Assembly (NCBI GenBank): GCA_000729835.1
Contig: JFHB01000035.1
Span: 1-64,000 of the forward strand
Source of the DNA: Atkinsonella hypoxylon
Lineage: Eukaryota; Ascomycota; Sordariomycetes; Hypocreales; Clavicipitaceae
Direction of reading: 5' to 3'
Length of the DNA: 64,000 nt
Part shown: one piece after another, positions 1 through 11,800 of the stretch
Position numbering within the stretch: position 1 is the stretch's first letter
Layout of the letters: each line of letters starts with the position of its first letter
Made by a program: the position numbers and the translations under genes
Notes under the pieces: generated by a model
What the model saw: only the letters and a program-made list of their open reading frames with translations
Database searches by the model: none
Told to the model about the DNA's origin: nothing

Positions 1-64
1 TTTTTTTTTTTTTTTCGTGGAGCGCCTGTCACTGCTGTGTCTCGGCCGACCGGCCAACTTCACA

Positions 65-1091
65 ATGAACATTCTGTTATCGCCTCAACCACCAGTCTTC
101 CCACATCACCACGAAAACCCTTGTCGTTCCCCCCGGCGCTCAGGTACGTCCAAATACTGACAATCGACAACCCTATCTGCTGACCTGTGTCGTTGGCAAT
201 GACCCAAACGCTCTTTTCCATTATCCTTTCGTCCCATGTCCTGTGCTAACTCATGTGCAAATAGTGTCACCATTGTCCAATATGGGGAACAGAAAACGAA
301 AAGCAGACGAAGACGGAGACGAGACCATGTCTCCGGTGGGCTCTCCCGCTGTCTCTTCCAGAATGCTTGCCCGTCCTTCGAAAAAGATCCGATCCCACGA
401 AGTCGTTGGCCGACCACTGACTCTCCCGCGACTCCTGGAGACTCTCGACGCAAGAGAGTTACGGACTGCGCTGGAAAAAATATGCGAACGGCATCCGGAT
501 ATTGGCCAGGAAGTCGTGTCTGGAGCACCTCGACCTTCTGTCGCGTCAGCCCTAGATGTCCTGCAGGACTATAAAAGAAAACTGAACGAAGCCGCGCCAT
601 ATGGTGAATCTAGTGCCGAGTATACCTACTACCGAATGAAAGAACCCCTGGTTGCTCTCATTGACGCCCTTTCCGACTTTACGCCCCAATACCTTCCACC
701 AAACGAAACACAGGCCACCAAATCACTTCAGTTCCTTGACGGGGCCACGAATTTCGTCCATGACTTACCCGATTGGGAACCCCAGGCATATCGCCACCAC
801 AAAGATAACGCATACGATGAAATTTCACGAGCTTGGACTCTGGTCATATCTGAGGCTGGCAAACGAGGTGGTGGCATCAACTTACACTCAGGAGGTTGGG
901 ACCAAACCCTTGCTCGCCACAATGAACGATCAGGTGGCCGTCTCAACTCGGCTATGTCCTCAATGGCAAACAATGTTGGCTGGATAGGCTCAGGTCTCAC
1001 CGGATCAGGGAATCCCTCGGAACAGAACTCAATTCTTAATCGGCTCATTTCCGGGGCCTACAGCTCCCCTGTACGCGTTGGACCCTGGTGA
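65..1091 (+). CDS. sts1: STS1/Cut8-type nuclear proteasome tethering factor
   Basis: Proposed CDS is join(65..143, 265..1091), 301 aa. The protein belongs to the Cut8/Sts1 family, which tethers the 26S proteasome at the nuclear envelope and helps targeting of ubiquitinated nuclear proteins. Residues after the basic NLS-like patch RKRKADED match the family, including the LPRLLETLD segment, the helical core with its YYRMKEPL stretch, and the YDEISRAWT segment near the end. The start was chosen by splicing: a GTACGT donor at 144, a GCTAAC branch at 244-249 and an ATAG acceptor ending at 264 join an upstream ATG at 65 in frame. This gives an MNILLSP... N-terminus of the kind seen in fungal homologues. 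Without the intron the first in-frame ATG would be 282, giving a protein lacking about 32 residues. Family assignment is strong; the first exon is inferred. Confidence 0.9.
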
Positions 1092-2291
1092 ACATAGTCC
1101 TTCTTTTCGACGAAAGGGACCCAAACGGCCTTTTGTAAAGTGGTGACAATGCGGACAGTTGTATTACGATATTTGATGACGAGACCTTTCTTGCATTAAA
1201 GGCGGCATAGACTTGGGAGTTTACTTATTATTTCCAACTGGATGGAACGGAGTTCATTGTCTGTGACTGCTCTTCTGGTACCTTCACAATTCATTCTCGT
1301 CGGAGTAGGATTATTCCTTTTACTTTTACCTTCATTTATTTTCTCATTTTCATTCTCACTCTTGCTCATCTGTTGTCTTTCGTACCTCGCTTGCTATGTT
1401 GGCGTATGCAGGAGTGCATTCCCAATGTTCATAGTTCTTCACCATGTACGTAGCAATGTGTACGCAAGACATACACCCCTTGACATGGTGCGAATTTACG
1501 ATGCACATTGGCCTAGAAATCAATACTTGATTCTTTTGCAAACCAACGGCATCTGACTGATATTGTGTTAGCGTCGCCAGGAGCAATATGTCATCTGCCG
1601 CCGTCTCTAAAAGCAGCCTGGATTCTAATCTATCCTTACAATCGGGGCTTCTGATATTTGTGTCATATTCTCGACTAGAATATTGTGACTAATCATCAAA
1701 AAGGTGCAAAGGAACCCAGTACGAAGAGCAACGTCAGAGGTTGTTGACTGGGGTTCTCGCCTAATGAGCTGGTAGGGAGATTATCCCTGTTGATACCTAG
1801 GGGTAAAAATATCTGTTAAAGTTACGTATCATTGGGTTTGAGCAAATGCGCGAAAAATATAGTTCTTTTTTCCAATATATAACTTTGCAAGCTATGAGAG
1901 CTTGCGGGGATGTTCAGTATCTAATGTACTGGCAACAGTCAGCTTTGATTTCTTATGAGCTCCGTACACGAAAGCATCAGTACTGACCTGACGTTATGTC
2001 AAACGTAATTCCTCGTCATCTTATCCTTGTGGGGCTACGGCAGCTACCGAGGTGGACGCGATCTAGTCACGTGATCACCCGTTATAGGGTCTACCTAACG
2101 CGCCTAACACTAAACCAGCCAGACGCGACTGTTTGCCAGGTGCAACGCAGACTTTGTTCTCGCAATCCGACTTGTGTCAATTTCATTTCACGCATTCTGC
2201 TATCGAAAAATCTCTTAGTCCGTCAAGGTCTGATTGAGTGTATACTTTGAAACGTCAATGCAGGTCCAGAATTTGAACCTCTAGGCTGACC
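1092..2291. other. Intergenic DNA between STS1 and RAD52
   Basis: About 1.2 kb without a supportable gene. It must hold the STS1 3' end and the RAD52 promoter. Short open frames here show no family resemblance and no splice-consistent extension. A palindromic CACGTG-type core lies in the stretch near 2067-2076, which could be a bHLH site, but this is only a motif match. Confidence 0.5.
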
Positions 2292-3913
2292 ATGCCAGCG
2301 TGCGTCCATCTCGTCGCATCTTCCGGTATAAATTTACGCACTAACGCTTGCTTGCACAGTCCCGGCGATCAACACGCTGCATGGGCAAATCCATTCGAGG
2401 AAAACAAACCTCGTGTATCAGAATGGACGGCCAAAGAAATCGCCACGATCGCGTCGAAACTTGATAAACAGCTTGGTCCAGAGTACATATCCTCACGAGC
2501 GGGACCTGGCGGCTCGCGAGTGCACTATTTGACGGCAGAAAAGGTCATCGGCTTAGCCAACGAGGTGTTTGGCTTTAACGGATGGTCTTCGTCAATACAA
2601 AACATTCAGGTCGACTTCGCGGACGAAAATCCCCAGACTCAACGTGTCAGCATAGGATTGTCTGTCATTGTTCGAGTAACGCTCCGAGACGGCACCTTTC
2701 ACGAAGACATCGGCTATGGCTCAATCGATAATGCCAAGGGAAAGGCCATGGCATTCGAGAAGGCAAAAAAGGAGGGCACAACGGATGGTTTAAAGCGGGC
2801 TCTGCGAAGCTTCGGCAATATTCTCGGTAATTGTATTTACGATGCAGACTACGTGAAACAAGTCACCAAGGTCAAAGCACAACCCGTGAAGAAGTTCGAT
2901 CAAGACAATCTTCATAGGCACTCCGACTTTGTCAAGCGGCACGTTGCGGTGACTGAAGGAGCAACATCAGGGCAAGCTGGTAGAAGCACAGGCGGACCGG
3001 CCCTTGTCAGGTTGGAACCAACAGAGTCCTTTGAAGACTACCTCGGTGGTATGCTTTCCTCTGATGGGTTCGAAGACATCGAAGCTGAATATCAGTAGAA
3101 CTCGACGAGGCCGACTTTTGTGTGCCGGGAGACGGTCATCCCGATGAAATCACGCTGCCCAATTCCGGTCCAGCGCAGGCGCCGCACCCCAAGTCATCTT
3201 CCAGTGGGACGGTTCAAGAAACCGTGAATCGTCAGGCTAATCCAGCTCAACAGCCACCAAGTGCTGTTTCTGGAGGTTCTAATCCCCGTCCACCACAAAC
3301 ACCACATGCCGGACACAATCAGCCAGGAAACTTGAATCGGGAGTCACCAAATATGAGCGCTATGGCAGCTCCTCCAGCTCCAAACCCCGGCGTCGAGCCA
3401 GTGACGTTCTTCTCAGCTCGGTCTGTGGGCAGGAGCAATGAGGCAAAGGAAACAATGCTGGTAAACTCGCAGGTTTTTAACCCCAAGGCCGAGAGCCCTT
3501 CCATTAGAAAAACGCCAGGCATAGATCATTCGTCATCGAAACCCGTTGCCAGAAACGGACAGCATGTGGCTCCATCAAGCAGCCAGTCCGTGCAGGCGCC
3601 GACACCAGGTGCAGGGGGATTTGCAGCGGCAAGAGTGGGAGGACCAGTAACTAGAAGTAGCCTGGCAAATCCCTCGTTGGAACACACACGAAGGATTGGT
3701 GCGCCTGGTGGACCTGGAAGCCCCCTTGCAAACAGGGGAAGCTACAAACCACCGACGATGAAGCGGGCATTAGCCGGAGACGCGAGCACAACAGGCTCAG
3801 CTAGATCTCCGCTAGTTGACGTGCCAGCAAATGCTGGGCCTCGTGGAAACGGCACAGGCAGCACGATTCCATCAATGGATAGCCTGGATGCGAAAAGACA
3901 AAAGATTGCATAA
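2292..3913 (+). CDS. rad52: RAD52 homologous-recombination mediator
   Basis: Proposed CDS is join(2292..2299, 2360..3048, 3099..3913), 503 aa. Rad52 anneals single strands and loads Rad51 in double-strand break repair. The conserved N-terminal annealing domain occupies roughly residues 10-180, with the hallmark stretches LGPEYISSR, VFGFNGWSS, FHEDIGYG, KAKKEGTTDGLKRALR and FGNILGNCIYD. The C-terminal half is low-complexity and rich in Pro, Ser, Gly and Asn, as expected for the Rad51/RPA-binding tail. Exon 1 is only 8 nt (ATGCCAGC). A 60-nt intron (GTGCGT..CTAAC..CACAG) restores MPAPGDQH. A second 50-nt intron (GTATGC..CAGTAG) removes an in-frame TAG at 3096-3098 and yields EDYLGELDEADF. Length is close to other ascomycete Rad52 proteins. 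Confidence 0.95.
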
Positions 3914-4170
3914 TGACTTTGGGAGGGAATTCAATGGAGTCCTAGGACGAGATATGGCGTATATATGGGAACTGTGCTTGGGAGATTTGCTTTTTCTTAC
4001 AATTTGCTCAAGCGGGTTTTCTTTTAGATGAATACGAAATAATTATGAATGAACAGTCTATGATGTCAGAACGTGGACGCCAGTGTCCTCATACAGGAAG
4101 AAGACGAATCGATTTGATCTATGCCCATGTATGCCTGCCCTGCCCACGCCTCGCTCACAAATCATGAAAA

Positions 4171-4326
4171 TCCTCGAATTTGAATACCACGTAAGATCCC
4201 ACGTAACAATACATCCCTACATACTTGACAAATCGAGCATCTATCATATAGATGGTCCTCGAGTTTAAATCCCACGCAACATTACATCCTCATATACCAC
4301 TGACAAATCGAGCATCTATCATACAG
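4171..4326 (+). repeat. Imperfect tandem duplication containing intron-like sequence
   Basis: Two diverged copies lie head to tail, about 4171-4255 and 4256-4326. Both begin TCCTCGA(A/G)TTT and both end with a shared TGACAAATCGAGCATCTATCAT block. The first copy keeps a GTAAG donor-like sequence and both keep an AG at the right end, so the unit looks like an exon end plus intron. The second copy carries GCAAC where the first has a donor. Confidence 0.7.
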
Positions 4327-4687
4327 TTGGATCTCGCGAATCCTATGATGCACACCAGTCGTTCCCGGCTCCGACAAGCCCCAAGCCCGAAGCCGTCCTA
4401 CGCCGAGGACCGGACCGTGCCGCTCACCCGTACATCCTGTATGTATGTATTGAATCCGGAATATCACGTTCTCGAGCCTGGACAAGCACTGACGCCATTG
4501 AACAGGGGTACCTCAAACTTGCTGACAGCTCAACTATCCATGACCCACATGAGCTGGGCTTGCGCGAGCGGTTGGTGTTCTCAACCAGCCAACGTATGTG
4601 TCGATACTTGTCACGCGCGTAGCACTGGCGTCTCACTTACCCTCGGATTTCCTAGCTAGGGTTCCTGTGATCCTGCAGAACGAATAG
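4327..4687 (+). CDS. Unidentified small multi-exon candidate gene, 3' part
   Basis: I do not recognise this protein. Three segments join in frame with good splice signals: 4327-4442, 4506-4593 and 4656-4687 (TAG stop). The introns are GTATGT..CTGAC..AACAG and GTATGT..CCTAG. The joined frame contains YDAHQSFPAP, AHPYILYGYLKLAD, HDPHELGLRERLVFS and PVILQNE at the end. No in-frame ATG exists in the first segment before a stop, so the 5' exon must lie upstream, probably in or before the tandem duplication at 4171-4326. It could instead be a relic. Reading-frame continuity across two canonical introns is the only support. Confidence 0.3.
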
Positions 4688-7342
4688 GCCCTGAGTATAT
4701 CCGCCACAGTGATTCGCCTGGACAATAAGGCTTTTTGGGAAAAAGCGATGCAGTTGTAAATGGGTGGCTTCCGCAACGGACTTATCTTTCATGCTCTGAC
4801 TTTCTTCATGCTTTCTCTTTCAAGATATAGCATGGGCTGTGAAAGTCAAGACGGGCCAACAGGACTTTAATAGACTGCAGACGTAGAACCGTCTCTCGCT
4901 GACGGTGGATGTTACTATACGTGGTTTTCTCCCCGGTTAGTGCTAACAATACGTTGCTAACAATACGTTGCTAACAATACGTTGCAATAAAAGGTCCTGG
5001 TCACTTTAAGCTACAGAGCGCAAGATTAATCGCCTCGAGCATACCCTGTCCAATTGCTAATAGTCTTGGATACGAATAACAGCAGAGCACGTGCACATAA
5101 TCACTGGAGGAGATTCTAGCTTAGGCAATACGAGGCACATTTGCTTCATGGTCGGGATCATCAACATCCGTAGCATCTGAGCATAAGGAGCTCCAAAGTT
5201 CAGTATCAGGGATGCTGACTCGTGAACAGGCGTTGTGCGCTCAGGTCGAACTTCGCACACGCCGGTCATCCTCACCCACCGACGTTGGTCTGCCACGCCG
5301 CTGCTTCTTTATCAAAAAATAGCCATGCATGGCCCGAGCGGGAAGCTATAAGATTCTAGTGCCTCAGTTCTTTTGCCTTCGAAACCGGCCTTGCAGCAGC
5401 AGACAAGGAACGAGCGCTATCGACGCTCCACCAACACATGCCATCATGACATTCTCCTATGTCATCAAGGACGCCGGTCGACCTCATGTAGTCTGTTGAC
5501 GTTTTCGCGACATGGGAGCTTCCACCCATGAAGTGCCAGCCAATGATGCATGCCTTTGCTTATAACCGAGTCCAGGAAGCAAATTCGAAAATCTGCATCG
5601 TCTGGGCGTTGAACGAAGGTCATCCAGGAAACCGCTTTCGAAGACTGAGCCCGAATGGATCGAATGAAATGGCTCTCGATCCTCTAGAAACCATGGATTG
5701 GCGGTAGGCTAAGAGGCTGCAGGCGAAGTAAGCAGGGGAATGCAGCTGCCAATTGCATTGGAACCTTTGCAGAAAACCTTCAGTCAATAAGACTTGCTCG
5801 CATCAGTCCTGTTTGCAGTATCAAGCTTGGAAGCCCACTCACCCCGTAATGTTGTATTCTGAGTCTATTATTATATTCTGTGGCGATAGGTCGTCATAGT
5901 CCATGGCGAATGGCGCTTCATCTAGGCTCGGGAAGAGCACCTCAAGGAGAAGGTTTTCTGGTATATACAGCTCTGTTCCTAAATACCAGGTAAGTCACCG
6001 TTGCGCACTCGGGGAAGCTTATTATCTATTATTCTCTAAAAATGACTTGTCGCAGCCACTCCTGCTAATGTCAAGCATTTTGTAGCAAAGGCCCTAGGGT
6101 ATCAAAGCGCACTTCTTTCTTTGGTACACTCAATTAGTGATGCTTGTATCAAAGCAACTTGATGAAGGATCTTGTCTCGGTCTGGTCGCGGTGGGTAATT
6201 TAGAGTCCAGATCAGTTGGGTAACTACCGGGAACCCATGTCAATGCACATTGTCGAACGTGAGGCTCAATCCTTGACGCCTTGCAGCCCAGCGAAACCCT
6301 TTTGTCTCAAGTTCTTGAAAAACATCAGCCTCGTCTTCTAAGAGCCTTATGACGGCCTCTTGTTGAGTAATCTGGACAAAACGTGAAATTCGCATAGCCC
6401 AGATCTCTCGGCTGGCAAAGACTGCCTCGAAAACCCGACATGGCCGCCATCAAAATGCTTTTCCAAAGTGGAACTTGGCAGTCAGATCGACAAGTTGCAG
6501 AAAATATTGATTACTTTGCAATATATACTTGCCTCCACCCATTTCACAGGTGATCTGTCAATCAAAGCAGGAAATTGAATAGCCACATCCCTCCAAGAGG
6601 AGGTGGTGCTTTCAGCTAAACTATAGGCAGAAAGGCACTCATATTTTTCTCATGTAATGCAATGACTTATATGTTAATGGTTGGAGGATGTCAACTTGTT
6701 ATCTCACACGTAGCGGGTCAGGAGCGGCGTGTGCAGGTGAGGCCACGTAATGCTTTTTTGAATTCAAAGAGGTGTAGTTGTAGTAGTTTCCGCGGGAGAT
6801 CTCAGGAAAGCTCAGGGATTTGCTCTGTTCTGTTGCTCAAACCAGCTCACTGAGGTTCAGCAAAGTCAGTCAAAGCAGAGCAGGCGCAGCACAGGAACTC
6901 TTACGAGAAAAAAGTGGAACCATCATTCTTCGTGCTTTGCTTAAGCTGCAGTAAAGCATGTGAAAAACAAAACAAAATCAGTACACTTGACAGGAGCTTG
7001 CCCCTTGCTCCTTTAGGATCAAGTCTGACATCAAGTGCATTTTCTGCTAGACCAAAAATCGTGCTTTTAAAAGTTGGCCGAGCAGAACTTTTGTAGTGCT
7101 GCGGGGGAGCGGCATAGCATGGTAGGATTTAGACGGACCAACAGACATTTGACGAGACGAGGAACGGCAGAACGGCATGTAGTCCACTTTTCGCTGCGAG
7201 TGGTCATGACACGGCACGGCTCTGCGGAGAGTTTGATAAAGCCACATTCTTGTGATAAGCATAGTCTCGTAGTCACCTGGATGATTGTACGCTTGTCACC
7301 ACGTTCGATTTGGTGCTTCTGTTGTGAACCTTGCTACTTTTA
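4688..7342. other. Gene-poor stretch
   Basis: About 2.7 kb in which all open frames are short and none resembles a known family. It may contain fully degraded sequence. A 14-bp triplicate repeat lies near its left end. I see no RNA gene. Confidence 0.5.
4942..4983. repeat. Three perfect 14-bp tandem units
   Basis: GCTAACAATACGTT occurs three times head to tail at 4942, 4956 and 4970, followed by a partial GCAATA. Copies are identical, so the expansion is recent. Confidence 0.9.
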
Positions 7343-8392
7343 TTAGCCGAAGCGAGCAGGGGCATCAGAGCGGCTTGCATGCGGCGGCATGCTCTTCAGC
7401 TCTACACCGTTCTTTCTGACGAAGTCGACAATCTTGTCGAAGTTGGGGCATTTGTGGTGCGTGTTGAAATCGGGCACCCTCCCCAATGGCCGTCGTTCGT
7501 CGCGGACAAAAAGTACGGGAGTGACGTCCGCGTAGCACATTAGGCTGAGTCGAAGGGTCTCCAGGCAGTGATCGACGTGCATTCGACTGCCCACTTCATT
7601 TTCTAGATCCTTGGGATACAAGTCCCCCCATGACTTATCGTATAGTCTAAGCGGCCAGGTGTATTGGCGTATCGAATTTTCTAGCAAGTCGGCGCTGTCA
7701 GTATTTCACGGTTCGCCAATCGTAAACAGCATGTGATTTTATAGTCAAGAAACGTACCAGACAGTGAAGCTGGTGGAAAACCTCTAAAACTCCACCGTAT
7801 TCTGGGTGAGATGGGTCACTTCCTATAACTTCAACCTGTTTGCCGGCGCCGGTTTGGTGCAACGCCGCTACACCTGCGGAATCAACGCGAACAAGATGGT
7901 CTGTCTAGATGCTAAGTATCATGCTGATCAAGGAGCAGGAAAAGGGGAGGGGGGCAAGAATGAGATTCATATACTCACGTTGATACAGCTCCAGCCATGC
8001 TAGCTCACGCTCGAATGTCGGCGGGCCACGATATTTCGAGGAGTGATTGAAATTATTAACGAAGTTGCCCTCCCAGAAATCCACTGCCTTCCCAGACGGG
8101 GGCTGGAAAGAATTACCAGTCAGTGCCATTATTTCGTGATGCATATTACCAAAGTCCTCAACCTATAGATGATAGAGTAGCGACGCTGCTCACAATATGG
8201 TGAAACTATTTTAGCGCATTCTCGCTCTGAAGGCGGTGATCTTTTGTTGGCTCCCACGTAGAAGGTGCACACGGCTATCAAGAGAAAAAAACGTGAGAGC
8301 ATTGACAGAAATTGTGACTTTGGTTTGTTTGGGAGTCCAAATCGAGTCCGGAGGCGAGCAACTGTCAAGTATGTCTCTTCCCGGGCAGTCAT
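7343..8392 (-). CDS. UstYa-family (DUF3328) oxidase, possibly decayed
   Basis: UstYa-type proteins are single-pass membrane, secretory-pathway oxidases that modify or cyclise fungal ribosomal peptides and related metabolites. Visible in order on the minus strand: an N-terminal hydrophobic segment (FFLLIAVCTFYVGA), then NHSSKYRGPP, the first motif in EVFHQLHCL, then IRQYTW, and the second motif in HVDHCLETLR followed by LMCYADVTP. Both HxxHC motifs that define the family are present. Working exons are 8392-8194, about 8083-7979, 7900-7758 and about 7688-7343. The junction before IRQYTW does not keep frame with the canonical GTACGT donor at 7757; only a weak GTTTCT donor would. The junction before DFWEGNF works only with a late acceptor that drops residues usually present. 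The gene faces an ABCC transporter pseudogene. Family is certain; integrity is doubtful. Confidence 0.8.
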
Positions 8393-8832
8393 GGTCAAGA
8401 AGACCTCTTCTGTCGTCGCTAGTTCGCGACATGCTTCGATTGAGGCTTCGATTAGAAAAATACTGTATTGAAAATGTTGGCTGGTACATCTCGATTAATA
8501 TGTAGTGAATCAAGGTGACAAGGATGTCGAGGATGAAATGAGGCATCATCAGGTTAGTGTAGAATATACATAACAACGAGCAAATTGTACCTTATCTTTG
8601 GTGTGCGCCATCTAGCCACCGAACCAGATAGAGGCACCCCCTCTGATCTACCTGATATTCACATCGAATTGTATGGAAAGGCAACCTATTATTCTGGGAC
8701 TCATGCTCCACAACACTCATCCTCCAATGTTTGGCTGTGGTGCCGCTGACCATATATAAACCACGTAGGTATGTTTCTCATCGAGAAAGATTTCTGTCTC
8801 TAGCAAGTTTTCCACCGTATATCAAGACCACC
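8393..8832. promoter_or_regulatory. Divergent promoter between UstYa-like gene and ABC transporter
   Basis: The 440-bp gap separates the UstYa-like start (minus) from the ABC transporter start (plus). A TATATAA box sits at 8753-8759, about 75 nt upstream of the transporter ATG at 8833 (CCACCATGTT context). Head-to-head arrangement suggests shared regulation, as is common within metabolite clusters. Confidence 0.45.
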
Positions 8833-11800
8833 ATGTTGACCCCCTCAATTTTGACTTTCCTGCTGTGCGTATGTTGGAGCATGTGCTTTGTTGAAGCGAG
8901 ACCAGGTAAGAACCTTGAGTCATGTTTAAAGTAAGGAAGCCACGAGTGGTTTTTGGAACAGGTCTTTCTTTATATGGTTGAACTCGACACTCTTCTTTGG
9001 ATTTCGCAACATACTTTCAGTTCAAAGGTTAGGAAATCTAGGAAAAGAATTTTCGTCAGAGAACCTCTCTTCCCAGTTCAAGCCCAGATGGGCCAGGTGT
9101 AAGTCCAGCCCTTACTTAGTACATGTGAATCAAAACAGTCATTATACTAATTAAAGAAGACAAGAATTCATCTTACCCACTAATTAGATCGACATTCTAT
9201 ACATTACTCCGCCCATTCTCTGCTGCTGTTCTCCCACGGTTATTATTTTCAGCATTCACTTTCAGCCAGCCTTTCTTGCTGCGACGAATAGTCAGCGTTG
9301 TTGGTAACGGTGACTCGTCGCCTAGCATCAGAAATAGGCTTGTTGCGGCCACAATTCTTGTCTATCTTGGTCAAGCGGTGTGGTAAAAATCACTTCTTTC
9401 ACTATGATTAATAACCGGCTGATCCAGACATTAACATGATTTTAGGTTACTAGGGCTATTTATTGCCACATTAACTATCGCGTGGTTACGCTCCTGCGAG
9501 GAGTCCTTGTAACAGCAATATTTGAGAAATCTCTAGACATAGAAGAGAAATATGCCAATGAATTTGCTGCGGCAACTCTGATGAGCACCGACATTGACGG
9601 TATATCCTCTAGAATGGCGACGCTTCATGACACTTGGGCCAGTGTGATTGAACTTGGCGTCGGCTTATAGCTATTAGGGGTGAACGTTGGTGCTGCGACG
9701 GTATTGTTTGTCATCCCAGCAATAAGTGAGTATCCCTGTCAGGCAAAATCTACGTCTTTGAATTACTCGAGGAATCTAGGCTGATATTCCCGAACAGTTT
9801 CAACCATTATTTCACTTTGTGTTTGGCAACCGTATAGGTCCAGCACGTGGTGAATGGAACAAGGAAATTGAAACCCGAGTTTCTGCAACATCAACTATTC
9901 TGCAACACATTACCAAGATCAAAATGGCAGGACTAAGTGTGACTGTCGCAAATATAATACAGAAACTTCGAGAGTCCGAAATGCAAAGCTCAAAAAAGTT
10001 TCGAGTTCTCTACACAATCGCTCGATCTACTAGTTTGTACATGCCGCTCATCTTGACTCCCAGTGCACTGACTGATATGATATATAGTGGTATTGTGCTT
10101 GCAGATTACTCCGGTTGTTGTGATAACTGGCTCATTGTTATGGACAAGGCGTTCTGCCGGTCTACATCCTGTTCACACTTTTACGACGCTAGCCTTCGTG
10201 TCTATTGCAGGCGAACCACTTTTTCATTTGCTTGCTGCTTATCCGATGATTATATCAACTTTAGCATGTTTTCGGCGCATTGAGGCATATCTCCTGCTTG
10301 ATGAACAGGTGAATACCCGGCAGACAATAAGCGACCTTGTTCTTCGCAATTACGATGTCACAAAAGAAAGTGAGACGCTCAAACATTCCAGCAAGCCATC
10401 CATTAATTTAAGCTTGCCACAGCCTCCGATCACTTTTGTCGATGCATCAATCGCCCCATCAGCCCTGACAGCGCCTGTGCTCAAGGCAGTGGATCTTTCC
10501 GTGGAGCGATCCGAAGTTGTAGCAGTATTGGGAAGCATAGGATCTGGAAAATCAACATTTCTGAAAGCTATCATAGGGGAGGCTAAGCTTCTGAGCGGGC
10601 TCTTGTATGTTGACCAACGGTGTATTGCCTACTGTGGTCAGACTCCCTGGATACAAAACATGACCATTCGAGATAACATTGTGGGACAGAGTACATATAA
10701 TACGGCCTGGTACCAGACTATACTTGATGCGTGTCTTCTCGATGAGGACATTCGGCAATTACCTGATCGAGATCAAACTATGGCTGGAAACAACGGCTCT
10801 AACTTGAGCGGTGGCCAGAAACAACGAATTGTAGGTTGTGTGATTCATTTCGCGAAAATTTTGGACGTATAACTAAGATGGTCTTAAGTCCCTTGCTAGA
10901 GCTGTCTATTCTCAAGCTTCCATTTTGGTGTTAGACAACATCTTCAGCGCTCTAGATCAGCCAACAGCAGATGCTATCTTCCTGAAATTGTTTTCCCCTA
11001 GCGGCTTGTTGAAGAGACTTAATAAGACGATTGTCATGACCGTGCAATCAGGTATCATTTCTGCTCAACTCTCTACACATCTGACCCTTGCCTAACTCGG
11101 AGAGCAGCCAAGTATTTGAGGGCAGTTGATCGCGTTCTATTCATAGATCAGGGACATGTAAAGCCATTTCCAGCCGAACTGGCTTTGGAACGGGCATCTC
11201 AGAGTGGTGCTTTACTAGCTCGGGCAGAGAGTCTATGCCTCTCACACTGCCGGGACCTCAAGTTCCCATACCGCAGTTACCGGATCATTTCTCAAGCAAG
11301 GCGACATCAGTCTCTACTCATTCTACTTCAAGTCTGCTGGGAAATGGGTATGGGTGTTTCTGCTGTTTACAGTGGTCTTGGTTGCGGTCACTCAGCGATT
11401 ACCAGACAAGCTATTCGAGTCAATGTTGCTAGACTGCGGAACTAACTGCGAAAACAGAAATCTTCATTTGAATTTGGATAGAATCTTCCCCGACTAACAT
11501 GGTTTACGTGGCTGGGTACATAATCATTGGATTTTCGTCTCCAGCAGCCCTGGTTGTCTCCTTTGGGTAAGGATCCTGTGTTAGCTGAGTGTTTCTGAGG
11601 CCCACCACCACTCACCACCACTCAATGCAGTTGGTATTTCCTCAAAATGGTCCCAGAAACTTCGCAGAACCTGCATCGTGCTGTTCTGGACACGATGATG
11701 CAGTAATCATATCTTTGATAAACCCTCAAGCGTACAACGCCACTAACCTAGACCAGATCAACGCATTCTTTCATCTCTACCACAAGTACTGGATCCATAC

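Noticed and set aside
1766..1786. Resemblance to an I-SceI-type homing site (TTATCCCTGTT word)
   Set aside because: Only about ten bases agree, and there is no homing endonuclease or rRNA sequence beside it.
8285..8291. Frameshift at an A7 run near the N-terminus of the UstYa-like gene
   Set aside because: An ATG at 8392 opens the correct frame directly, so no frameshift is needed.
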